From NCBI GenBank assembly GCA_965248715.1, contig CBDFKB010000005.1:124001-188000 (forward strand): a DNA stretch of 64,000 nucleotides, read 5' to 3'. A program made the position numbers and the translations under genes. This DNA comes from CBDFKB01 sp965248715 (GTDB lineage Bacteria; Pseudomonadota; Alphaproteobacteria; Rhizobiales; Rhizobiaceae). Within the stretch, counting starts at the first letter, position 1. Every line of letters starts with the position of its first letter. A model generated the notes under the pieces. It was not told the origin of the DNA. It saw nothing but the letters and a program-made list of their open reading frames with translations, and did not search any database. Shown here one piece after another: positions 53,403-60,831 of this stretch.

Positions 53403-54551
53403 GTGAAGCAGCAAGCAGCACAGCCAGTTCAAGATTTGGTGCCCACTATCTTAACCTCTACCACACAGCGCGGCCAAAACATAAGTTTCGCGCAAGCTGT
53501 GCTCGCTTGGTATGATAGTGCGGCACGCGAACTTCCATGGCGAACCGGCCCACACCAAAGTGCCAATGGCGCGCGACCCGACCCGTACGCGGTGTGGCTT
53601 TCGGAAATCATGTTGCAGCAGACAAAGGTCGCCACCGTGCGCGACTATTTTCTGCGCTTTATCGAACGATGGCCGGATATCGAAGCGCTGGCAGCCAGCG
53701 ATGAGCGCGAGGTGCTTAAACAATGGGCCGGCCTGGGTTATTATTCACGCGCCCGCAATCTGTACGCCTGTGCCGGTGAAATATCGGTGCGCCATGGCGG
53801 GCGGTTCCCAAGGTCCTACGAGGCCCTGATCAAGTTACCCGGGATCGGCCAATATACCGCAGCAGCGATCGCCGCGATTGCATTTTCGCGACCGGTGGCG
53901 GTGGTCGACGGCAATGTGGAACGGGTAATCGCCCGCTCCTACCGGCTGGAAAGCAGCGCCCACAAACTAAAATCCGAAACCATGAAAATCGTTGACCGGC
54001 ACTTGGATGCCGACCGGCCGGGCGATTTCGCACAAGCCATGATGGACCTGGGGGCGACGGTTTGCACACCACGCAAACCGGCTTGCGGCATTTGCCCGCT
54101 CAACCCCAACTGCCGCTCTGCCCATTCCCAAGACGTGGAAACCTTTCCCCACCGGCCGGCCAAGCGGGTAAAACCATCGCGGCGCGGCGCCGCCTTTGTC
54201 GCGCTCAACGCCGACGGCGCGGTTTTGTTGCAACGGCGCGGCGCCAGCGGCCTGCTGGCCGGCATGAGCGAAGTGCCTGGCAGCCAATGGAATGCCCGCC
54301 AAGACGGTGCCACTGGCCTGCAATCGGCACCGTTTATCGGCGCCTGGCGCTTCCTAGGCTCGATTACCCACACTTTCACCCATTTCCACCTGGAACTGGA
54401 AATCTATCGGGCCGATGCCATTACCCATCAGCCGACACAAGGCCAATGGTGGGCTGCGGCCGATCAAATCCCTGGCGAAGCGCTGCCAAGCGTGATGAGG
54501 AAAGTGATCGAATGCGCTTTGCCCGGCGCCACCAAGAAGGGAAATGGTTGA
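53403..54551 (+). CDS. mutY: A/G-specific adenine glycosylase
   Basis: About 382 residues if it starts at GTG 53403; GTG 53439 is as plausible, and an open frame continues back to 53211 through dciA. HhH-GPD core: WYDSAARELPWR, EIMLQQTKVATV, LPGIGQYTAAAIAAIAFSRPVAVVDGNVERV (catalytic Asp in VVDGN), then the 4Fe-4S cluster Cys pattern C-x6-C-x2-C-x5-C (CTPRKPACGICPLNPNC). The C-terminal NUDIX-like domain (LLQRRGASGLLAGMSEVPGSQW) recognises 8-oxoG. Removes A mispaired with 8-oxoG. Overlaps the next gene by eight bases. Confidence 0.92.
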   Translation: MKQQAAQPVQDLVPTILTSTTQRGQNISFAQAVLAWYDSAARELPWRTGPHQSANGARPDPYAVWLSEIMLQQTKVATVRDYFLRFIERWPDIEALAASDEREVLKQWAGLGYYSRARNLYACAGEISVRHGGRFPRSYEALIKLPGIGQYTAAAIAAIAFSRPVAVVDGNVERVIARSYRLESSAHKLKSETMKIVDRHLDADRPGDFAQAMMDLGATVCTPRKPACGICPLNPNCRSAHSQDVETFPHRPAKRVKPSRRGAAFVALNADGAVLLQRRGASGLLAGMSEVPGSQWNARQDGATGLQSAPFIGAWRFLGSITHTFTHFHLELEIYRADAITHQPTQGQWWAAADQIPGEALPSVMRKVIECALPGATKKGNG

Positions 54552-55161
54552 AGTGGCTGGGATCGCGAATGTGGTGTTCGACATCGGCAAGGTGTTGCTG
54601 CACTGGGATCCGGAAATCCCCTATCACCGGCTGATTCCGGATCAAGCCAGGCGGCGCTGGTTCCTAAATAATGTCTGTTCGCAGGCCTGGAACCTACGCC
54701 AAGACCGCGGTCGTGACTGGCGGCAAGCCGAAGACGAATTGATCGACCGTTTTCCGGCCCATGAACAAAATATCCGTGCCTACCGGCGCCATTGGATCGA
54801 AATGGTGCCGCATATGATTGCCGACAATGTGGCGCTGATGGCTGAGTTAATCAGCGAAGATTTTCACGTAACTCTGTTGACCAATTTCAACCAGGACACG
54901 TTTGCCGAGGCGGCGCAGAAATATCCGTTCCTTAATACCGTCGCCGGTGCCACGGTCTCTGGCCACATAGGGTTATTGAAACCGGAACCGGAAATTTTTC
55001 GCCACCACAGCAAGAGCTTTGGGTTAAAGCCGGCCGAGACCGTTTTTATTGACGACAGCCGGGCCAACATCGCCGCTGCCAAAGACCATGGCTGGCGCGC
55101 GATCCATTATCACCGGCAACTTGATCTCGGCGCCGCAGTCAGACAATTGCTGCGGGAATAG
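54544..55161 (+). CDS. HAD-IA family hydrolase (YihX/haloacid-dehalogenase-like)
   Basis: 205 residues, ATG overlapping the mutY stop by eight bases. Motif I is FDIGKVLLHWD, where the second Asp of the usual DxD is Gly, as in the YihX subgroup; motif II LLTNFN, motif III KPEPEIFRHH, motif IV FIDDSRANIAAA. Probably a small-molecule phosphatase; substrate unknown. Convergent with ccrM. Confidence 0.85.
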   Translation: MVEVAGIANVVFDIGKVLLHWDPEIPYHRLIPDQARRRWFLNNVCSQAWNLRQDRGRDWRQAEDELIDRFPAHEQNIRAYRRHWIEMVPHMIADNVALMAELISEDFHVTLLTNFNQDTFAEAAQKYPFLNTVAGATVSGHIGLLKPEPEIFRHHSKSFGLKPAETVFIDDSRANIAAAKDHGWRAIHYHRQLDLGAAVRQLLRE

Positions 55162-55173
55162 GCGACCAGAGTG

Positions 55174-56307
55174 TCAACCGGTCATGGCTCCAGCGGCCCG
55201 TTGGCGATAGGTTTGCCGCAACATGTCGATCGGTATCAGGTTGCTGCCATCACGGTAGTGCCAAAACGTCCAGCCATTGCAGGCGTCCAAGCCTTGCGCA
55301 GCGGCACCGATGCGGTGGATCGAGCCGGTATTACCGGCCATGTCCAAGGAACCGTCGAGACGCACCATAGCCGACCACCGTTCCTGCTTGTCGCTCAGCA
55401 TCGCGCCCGGTTCCATTAGGCCGGTTTCGATCAAAGCGCCAAACCCAACCCGGGGTTCGGCCCTTTTGCCGGTAGTTATTGCCAGCGCCGGCTTTTGTAC
55501 CGGGTTAATCGCCTCAATACGCGTCAAAGCGACATCAATATAGGCTTGCTCGCGTTCGATGCCGACGAAATGACGACCAAGCTTGCGGGCGACCGCTCCG
55601 GTGGTGCCGGTGCCAAAAAACGGATCGAGCACAATGTCGCCGGGATTGCTTGATGCCAGCAAAATTCGGTGCAGCAATGCTTCAGGCTTTTGTGTCGGAT
55701 GGGCTTTGGTGCCGTCTGCACCCTTTATTCGCTCGCCGCCATTGCAGATCGGGATCAGCCAGTCAGACCGCATCTGGGTGTCCTCATTGGCCATTTTCAG
55801 TGCGTCGTAATTAAAGGTGTATCGCTTCGCCTGCTGGCGGCTGGTGGCCCACAACAGGGTTTCATGGGCATTGGTGAACCGGCGGCCACGGAAATTTGGC
55901 ATCGGATTGCTTTTGCGCCAAACAATATCGTTGAGAAACCAGAAGCCCAAATCCTGCATCATGGCACCGATCCGGTAGATATTGTGATAGGAGCCGATCA
56001 CCCAGATCGTGCCGTCTTTTTTTAGCACCCGGCGCGCCGCCAACAGCCAGGCGCGGGTGAACGCATCGTAGGCTGCGAAATCGGCGAACTTGTCCCAATC
56101 ATCATCGACCGCGTCGACCCGCGACTGGTCCGGGCGATGCAACTCGCCTGACAATTGCAGATTGTAGGGAGGGTCGGCGAAGATCAGATCGACACAAGCC
56201 TCTGGCAGCTTTTCCATCGCCGCCACGCAATCGCCTTTGATCACGGAATCGACAAAGGCCGCTTGATCGGGACGACCATCAAGGTTCGCAATACTCAATA
56301 CACTCAT
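55174..56307 (-). CDS. ccrM: Cell-cycle-regulated DNA adenine methyltransferase CcrM (GANTC)
   Basis: 377 residues, beta-class N6-adenine methyltransferase. Catalytic motif DPPYNLQL at residues 45-52, the target-recognition region GDADDDWDKF-like VDDDWDKFADF, the SAM motif DPFFGTGTTG near 230, and the C-terminal extension with the RAMA-like domain seen in CcrM (GALIETGLMEPGAMLSD). In alphaproteobacteria it methylates GANTC late in replication and is switched on by CtrA. A consensus CtrA box lies about 80 bases upstream. Confidence 0.95.
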   Translation of the reverse strand: MSVLSIANLDGRPDQAAFVDSVIKGDCVAAMEKLPEACVDLIFADPPYNLQLSGELHRPDQSRVDAVDDDWDKFADFAAYDAFTRAWLLAARRVLKKDGTIWVIGSYHNIYRIGAMMQDLGFWFLNDIVWRKSNPMPNFRGRRFTNAHETLLWATSRQQAKRYTFNYDALKMANEDTQMRSDWLIPICNGGERIKGADGTKAHPTQKPEALLHRILLASSNPGDIVLDPFFGTGTTGAVARKLGRHFVGIEREQAYIDVALTRIEAINPVQKPALAITTGKRAEPRVGFGALIETGLMEPGAMLSDKQERWSAMVRLDGSLDMAGNTGSIHRIGAAAQGLDACNGWTFWHYRDGSNLIPIDMLRQTYRQRAAGAMTG

Positions 56308-56358
56308 GCAACACCAAACGCTCAGCTAATTAGGTGAGCGCATGGTTACCGATTTTGA

Positions 56359-56398
56359 TTAATGCCCGGTTGCCAATCGTGATTAAGGCCGGGTTAAC
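56359..56398 (-). promoter_or_regulatory. Two CtrA-type boxes upstream of ccrM
   Basis: Perfect TTAA-N7-TTAAC at 56383-56398 and a degenerate TTAA-N7-TTGC at 56359-56373, 24 bases apart. The two stretches look like an imperfect duplication (GATTAATGCCCGGTT and GATTAAGGCCGGGTT). Position 50-90 bases before the ccrM start suits CtrA activation. Confidence 0.7.
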
Positions 56399-56450
56399 AG
56401 CCAAAGAACTCGATCAGAAGCTATCGTAAGATTGGGCTTGGACAGTGCAT

Positions 56451-56552
56451 CTAGAGCACAATCTGAAAAGTGGTGGCCGGTTTTCAGGAAAATTGTGCGA
56501 CAAAACAAATAGATAGAGCACTATTTGCGATTCACAAATCGCGAAAAGTGCT
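56451..56552 (+). repeat. Dispersed palindromic element, right end cut by the IS110 insertion
   Basis: Begins CTAGAGCACAATCTGAAAAG, has the GGTTTTC core, the ACAAAACAAATAGATAGAGC block and a GATT..AATC-type hairpin, and breaks off at AAAAGTGCT. Intact relatives end AGTGCTCTAG (as at 41.8 kb); the missing CTAG is found beyond the insertion. Confidence 0.75.
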
Positions 56553-56581
56553 TGTCTTATGATTTTCCGTGTTGTTCGGGC

Positions 56582-56755
56582 ATACTTGGTTCCGCCGCGG
56601 GGAGGCCCACCTCCCTTGCGGCGGCGAGGGATGGATCGTGAAAGTGCTGGCCGTTTTACGGGCCGAGCTAGAGTATGATCACCCTCGTCTTTTCCAATGG
56701 CCTGAATGGATACCAGGGCATGAAGGCCCGCATGACAAGCAAAGGCGCGGAAAAG
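56582..56755 (+). ncRNA. Candidate bridge RNA region of the IS110 element
   Basis: The 5' non-coding end of IS110-group elements encodes a structured bridge RNA that pairs with both target and donor DNA. Here a strong hairpin CCGCCGC-G-GGGAGG-CCCA-CCTCCC-TT-GCGGCGG (56592 on) is followed by GGCCG..CGGGCC and CCTG..CAGG stems before the transposase start. Guide loops cannot be assigned by eye. Confidence 0.45.
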
Positions 56756-57694
56756 ATGACACAATCTACCATCGGCGTGGACATTTCGAAAGAGACTTTG
56801 GACGTTCATCGCCATCCCGAAGGCAAGCATCGCCAGTTCACCAACAATCCACAAGGTTTTCGATGCCTGGTCAAATGGCTGGGCAAGGAGCCTGTCTCCC
56901 GAATTGTTTTCGAGGCAACCGGTCCTTATCACCGCGCCTTTGAGCGTGCGTTGAGCCGGGCTGACCTGCCTCTGGCCAAGATCAATCCTCTCCATGCCAA
57001 GCGGTTTGGCCAGGCGCTTGGTCAACTGGCCAAGACGGATAAGATGGATGCCGCCCTGTTGGCACGCTTCGGCGTTGCCATCGAACCCCGGACACGCCCG
57101 GCTGTGCCGCAGATCCTGTGTAATCTCAAGGATATGCATGTCGCCCGCATAGCTCTCATCAAGGACCGGACCGCCGCCAAGAACCGTCAGAAAAACCTTT
57201 GCGTGACGATCCTCAAACGTCAAGTCGAACAGCGCTTGAAGCAGATCGAAGAACACTTGGCCCAGATCGAGAAGGCAATCATGGACATCATCAAAAACGA
57301 CCCCACACTAGCCGCAAGGTTCACTATCTTGACAAGCATTCCCGGTGTCGCTGAGCGTTCCGCGATGGCGTTGCTCATCGACATGCCCGAGCTCGGCACC
57401 TTGAACAGCCAGACTGCGGCCGGTCTGTCCGGCACGGCCCCAATGCTACGACAGTCCGGAAAACGAAAAGGACAGGCCTTCGTTCAAGGTGGTCGTTCGC
57501 ACGTGCGCCAGGCGCTCTATATGCCGGCGCTCGTGGCAACCCGGTTCAATCCAGATATGAAGGCCAAATATGATCAGCTCAAAGCAGCAGGAAAACCGTC
57601 AAAAGTCGCCATAACCGCTGTCATGCGAAAACTCATCGTACTCGCAAACGCCCTCCTAAGGGATCAACGAATGTGGAGCAAAAACATCGCTTGA
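56756..57694 (+). CDS. IS110-family transposase (DEDD recombinase)
   Basis: 312 residues from ATG 56756 (MTQSTIGVDISKETLDVH); earlier in-frame starts to 56675 would overlap the structured leader. N-terminal RuvC-like DEDD domain: Asp in GVDISK, Glu in VFEATGPYHR, Asp pair in KTDKMDA. C-terminal Tnp_20 domain with IPGVAERSAMALLIDMPELG and AAGLSGTAPMLRQSGKRKG, which holds the nucleophilic Ser. No frameshift or stop, so the element may be active. Confidence 0.93.
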   Translation: MTQSTIGVDISKETLDVHRHPEGKHRQFTNNPQGFRCLVKWLGKEPVSRIVFEATGPYHRAFERALSRADLPLAKINPLHAKRFGQALGQLAKTDKMDAALLARFGVAIEPRTRPAVPQILCNLKDMHVARIALIKDRTAAKNRQKNLCVTILKRQVEQRLKQIEEHLAQIEKAIMDIIKNDPTLAARFTILTSIPGVAERSAMALLIDMPELGTLNSQTAAGLSGTAPMLRQSGKRKGQAFVQGGRSHVRQALYMPALVATRFNPDMKAKYDQLKAAGKPSKVAITAVMRKLIVLANALLRDQRMWSKNIA

Positions 57695-57708
57695 TTAATA
57701 CGGATACT

Positions 57709-57813
57709 CTAGCGCTTGTCACCAAGAGTTGGATTCGCTTCGCCGCGCTATCTCTTTGTTTATGCGTGTCATTTTTCCCAAAACCGGTACCCACTTTTGG
57801 GTGACACGCTCTA
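57709..57813 (-). repeat. Dispersed ~102-bp palindromic element, reverse copy
   Basis: CTAGCGCTTGTCACCAAGAG to GGGTGACACGCTCTA. Directly abuts the right end of the IS110 element. The complement of its final CTA is the stop codon of tag. Confidence 0.9.
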
Positions 57814-58491
57814 CCCGCCGGCGTCGATTGAACACGCCAAGGTGCGACTGATCGCCGTCAAGCCGTGGCCCGATTGCTCCATCCAACGGTTAAATGCGCT
57901 TTGTACCGCCGCCATATCTTTTTTCGAGGTAGGCTGCTTGTCAACCACCCCTTCGCGGATCAGCGCCGCGCAAACATCGCGCGATAACAGAAAGCTATCG
58001 CGCCCCATAAAGCGCAGGAAATATTGGCAAGTGGTGCCGCCCAGGCGATTGCCGCCCTTTTTGAACGTCTCCAACAGACCGACAAAGTCTTGCGCCGGCC
58101 AATCGGCGACAAACCGGCCTACCCCGCCATGTTGGCGCGAAAGTTCGCCAAAAAACCGGGCATTTTCCGGTACCGAATTGATTTTCTGCGGATTGCGCAC
58201 GATGCGGGTATCGCTGGCGAGGCGCGAAATATCATCGTCGCTAGCCAACACCCAGCGGCCGATATCGAAGCCTTCGAATGCCTCCTCGAAGCCTGGCCAT
58301 TTGTTTTCGATCACCCGCCAATTAAATCCAGCCTGGAACACGCATCTTGTAGCGCTCGATAGCCAGCGATGATCAGGGATCGCCGCCAATTCAGTTGGAC
58401 TTTTGGCATGGCTGTCGGTCAATTTGGTGCGCATCGCCTCTTCGCCGTGCCGTTTGGCCGACCGGGCAAAAATTTCGTCAAAATGCCGCAT
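57811..58491 (-). CDS. tag: DNA-3-methyladenine glycosylase I-like protein
   Basis: 226 residues from ATG 58491. Resembles the HhH Tag family: WLSSATRCVFQAGFNWRVIENKWPGFEEAFEGFD, NPQKINSVPENARFF and a C-terminal LSRDVCAALIREGVVDKQPTSKKDMAAVQSAFNRW. It would excise alkylated adenine. The classical zinc-snap Cys/His set of E. coli Tag is not obvious, so this may be a divergent subgroup. Its TAG stop lies in the dispersed repeat, so the native C-terminus may have been shortened or lengthened by that insertion. Confidence 0.8.
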   Translation of the reverse strand: MRHFDEIFARSAKRHGEEAMRTKLTDSHAKSPTELAAIPDHRWLSSATRCVFQAGFNWRVIENKWPGFEEAFEGFDIGRWVLASDDDISRLASDTRIVRNPQKINSVPENARFFGELSRQHGGVGRFVADWPAQDFVGLLETFKKGGNRLGGTTCQYFLRFMGRDSFLLSRDVCAALIREGVVDKQPTSKKDMAAVQSAFNRWMEQSGHGLTAISRTLACSIDAGG

Positions 58492-58583
58492 GCTTTGACC
58501 TCCAATCGCCAAAATCTACTTCTTATCAGCAAGCAAGGGCTATGGTAAGCAGCCCGGTCTGAAATTTACCGGTGATCGGTACC

Positions 58584-59276
58584 ATGTCTGAAATCAAGCT
58601 TGTTATTTTCGATCTTGACGGGGTTCTGGTCGAATCCGAGATCATTGCCTCGACGGTGGAAGCGGCGGCGTTTACCCGTCACGGATATGAAATGGAAGTG
58701 GCCGAATATACCGCTCGTTTCTCCGGCAAGACCGGCCGCCAGGTAATCGGCGAAATTGAGCGGGAAATCGGCCGGGCCCTACCGGACGGACTTCTCAAAG
58801 AAATACAACAGGAAATCGATCGCCGGTTTGTGGATGAGTTGGTCATGGTTCGCGGCGCCCAGACCTGCCTGGAGCGGCTCGAGCGACCGTTTAGCATCTG
58901 CACCAATACGGCTCTCGAGCGCGCGATCGCCAAATTGCGCAAGACCGGGCTGTTTAAGATCGCCGGCACGCATGTCTATTCCGCCCAGGCGATCGACCCC
59001 CCTGCGCCGAAACCGGCGCCGGATATCTTTTTGCAGGCGGCAGTCGACCATTGTGTTGATCCTGCACAGGTGTTGGTGATCGAGGACAGCCGGCCTGGGA
59101 TCGAAGGCGCCGTGGCCGCCGGCATGCGGGTGGCGGGCTTTATTGGCGGGTCGCACAGCTATCCCACCCATGGCGACAATTTAACCGAGGCCGGCGCCGA
59201 AACCATATTCCGTTCGCTGACCGATTTGTCGCAGATCATCGCATCTTTTGACGTTTGGCGCGGCTTTGACGGCTAG
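58584..59276 (+). CDS. HAD-IA family phosphatase (Gph/beta-PGM-like)
   Basis: 230 residues from ATG 58584 (MSEIKLVIFDLDGVLVESE); a GTG at 58572 is possible. Motif I FDLDGVLVESE, motif II ICTNTA, motif III KPAPDIF, motif IV VIEDSRPGIEGAVAAGM. Sugar-phosphate phosphatase of the YqaB/Gph sort, substrate unknown. Its stop is the TAG of the CTAGAGCG end of a dispersed repeat, so the repeat supplies the last codon. Confidence 0.86.
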   Translation: MSEIKLVIFDLDGVLVESEIIASTVEAAAFTRHGYEMEVAEYTARFSGKTGRQVIGEIEREIGRALPDGLLKEIQQEIDRRFVDELVMVRGAQTCLERLERPFSICTNTALERAIAKLRKTGLFKIAGTHVYSAQAIDPPAPKPAPDIFLQAAVDHCVDPAQVLVIEDSRPGIEGAVAAGMRVAGFIGGSHSYPTHGDNLTEAGAETIFRSLTDLSQIIASFDVWRGFDG

Positions 59277-59377
59277 AGCGTGTCACCCAAAAGCGGGTAT
59301 CGGTTTTGGGAAAAATGACACGCATAAACAAAGAGATAGCGCGACGAAGCTATTCCAACGCTTGGTGACAAGCGCTA
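59273..59377 (+). repeat. Dispersed ~102-bp palindromic element, forward copy
   Basis: CTAGAGCGTGTCACCCAAAA to TTGGTGACAAGCGCTA, near-consensus, including the GCGACGAAGC..hairpin. Its first TAG ends the HAD gene. Confidence 0.92.
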
Positions 59378-59388
59378 AAGGAACTCGA

Positions 59389-60030
59389 TCAGGTTTGCTC
59401 AATCGTGATATGGCGCTCCAGCGCAGCAACATTGCCCAGCCATTCGCTGACCGCCGGAAATTTGCCTAGATCGTACCCGCCTTCGCCAGCGACATGGGTG
59501 TAGGCGTATAGCGCCATGTCGGCAACGCCAAACCTGGCGCCGGTAAACCAGCAGATTTCCTGCAAACCTTGCTCCATTACCGAAAGCGCGCGATTTCCGG
59601 CTGCCAGCAGATCGGCCATGCGTTGATTGCTCACCTGGGCGGCGCGTTCGCGATAGATCGACAAGGAACGGCGCACCGCGATCGACGGTTCATGGGAATA
59701 TTGCTCGAAGAACATCCACTGGTACATTTTCGCGCGCTGCCACGGATCGTCGGCGATCAGCTCGCTGCCTTCGCTAAGGTGCAACAAAATAGCGTTTGAT
59801 TCAGCCAAGGTGCGACCATCGTCGAACAACAATAGCGGTACCTTGCCGTTCGCATTGAGCACCAGATACTCATCCGTTTGGGTCGAGCCGTCATTGGCGT
59901 TGGTTTCAATCGTCTCATACGCCACACCGAGATGAGACATGGCTAGGCGGACCTTGTAGCAATTGCCGGAATCCTGTTGCTGAAACAGTTTCAAGGTTAT
60001 GTCGGCTGCTCGTTCTGCGGCTGGTAACAA
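59389..60030 (-). CDS. Glutathione S-transferase family protein
   Basis: 213 residues. Thioredoxin-like N-terminal domain (LKLFQQQDSGNCYKVRLAMSHLGV, then GKVPLLLFDDGRTLAESNAILLHLSEG with the glutathione-contacting ES pair) and an all-helical C-terminal domain (FFEQYSHEPSIAVRRSL, ADMALYAYTHVAGEGGYDL). The start at 60030 overlaps the lipoprotein gene by 34 bases; the conserved fold begins only at residue 12, so a later TTG start is possible. Substrate unknown. Confidence 0.86.
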   Translation of the reverse strand: MLPAAERAADITLKLFQQQDSGNCYKVRLAMSHLGVAYETIETNANDGSTQTDEYLVLNANGKVPLLLFDDGRTLAESNAILLHLSEGSELIADDPWQRAKMYQWMFFEQYSHEPSIAVRRSLSIYRERAAQVSNQRMADLLAAGNRALSVMEQGLQEICWFTGARFGVADMALYAYTHVAGEGGYDLGKFPAVSEWLGNVAALERHITIEQT

Positions 60031-60629
60031 AGGGTATCACCATACGGTCCCTCGTCGAAACCGACATAGATACTGATGTTCTTGTTGGTCGGCGTTGGAA
60101 ACCGGATCGCTGAATCAATGTATTGAAAAGTGGTGAAGGTCGAACCCTCCAAAATCGTCGCCGGCACTTTGTGCAAACAAGAGTAGATCAGTTCCTCGCC
60201 ACGTTGCACCGCGATCCGTACCGGTAGTTCCACCGTACCTGTGCGGCGGGTGGAGGAATTAATCATGCGGCCCTTGGTACCGACGCGCATGGCCAGTTCG
60301 CCGACACTGTGATTGCATTCGCGCGCAACCTCGGTGATCGTTGCCTGGTAATACAGCTTGCTGATTGAATCGGGATCAGCGCGGTCGGTGCCCGGTTCAT
60401 ACATCCGGTAATTTTTGGTGCCGTCGCGAATAATGACCTGCGGGCAATAGGCGCGCAAATTCACCGCCGCAGCGGTCTTATCCGGTTCAGGTTCCTTTTC
60501 CGCCCCGCTAAACAGCGAGCCAAGCCCGCCGCTTGAACCACCTCCAGTATTCGATGACGTACAGGCGGAAACCACCATTGCCGTTACAATGATCGAAAGC
60601 GCACACCCAAAAACTCGTTCGCGTATCAT
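59997..60629 (-). CDS. Putative lipoprotein
   Basis: 210 residues with a type II signal: MIRERVFGCALSIIVTAMVVSAC, lipobox VSAC with Cys 23. A Gly/Ser linker and an acidic stretch precede a beta-rich domain with CPQVIIRDGTKNYRMYEPG and EVARECNHSVGELAMRVGTKGR, a pattern I associate with conserved but uncharacterised lipoproteins of Hyphomicrobiales. No function can be given. Overlaps the GST gene start. Confidence 0.8.
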   Translation of the reverse strand: MIRERVFGCALSIIVTAMVVSACTSSNTGGGSSGGLGSLFSGAEKEPEPDKTAAAVNLRAYCPQVIIRDGTKNYRMYEPGTDRADPDSISKLYYQATITEVARECNHSVGELAMRVGTKGRMINSSTRRTGTVELPVRIAVQRGEELIYSCLHKVPATILEGSTFTTFQYIDSAIRFPTPTNKNISIYVGFDEGPYGDTLCYQPQNEQPT

Positions 60630-60831
60630 AGAAATCCCCGATTACTCATAAACTTGGGCCGGTATTGCGCCCACCGTGCCCAACGGCGATGGAGTCTAAT
60701 TGCCTGGTGTATAAAAAACCACTAATACCGACCCGGTTCACAAATATGGCCATTTCCCGGACCCCCGACATTTGTGAAGCCAGCGTTGCCTAACCTTTTC
60801 TGTCCTTGTCCGGAACAACGGATTGCGCGCC

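Larger units (their letters stand above)
56551..57708 (+). mobile_element. IS110-group insertion sequence
   Basis: Inferred span about 1.16 kb: about 200 non-coding bases, one transposase gene, about 14 bases after its stop. No terminal inverted repeats, as usual for IS110. Boundaries come from the split repeat: left flank AAAAGTG-CT, right flank CT-CTAGCGC; fusing them rebuilds a continuous repeat junction AAAAGTGCTCTAGCGCTTGT. CT would be the core dinucleotide present at both ends. Sits between ccrM and tag. Confidence 0.75.
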
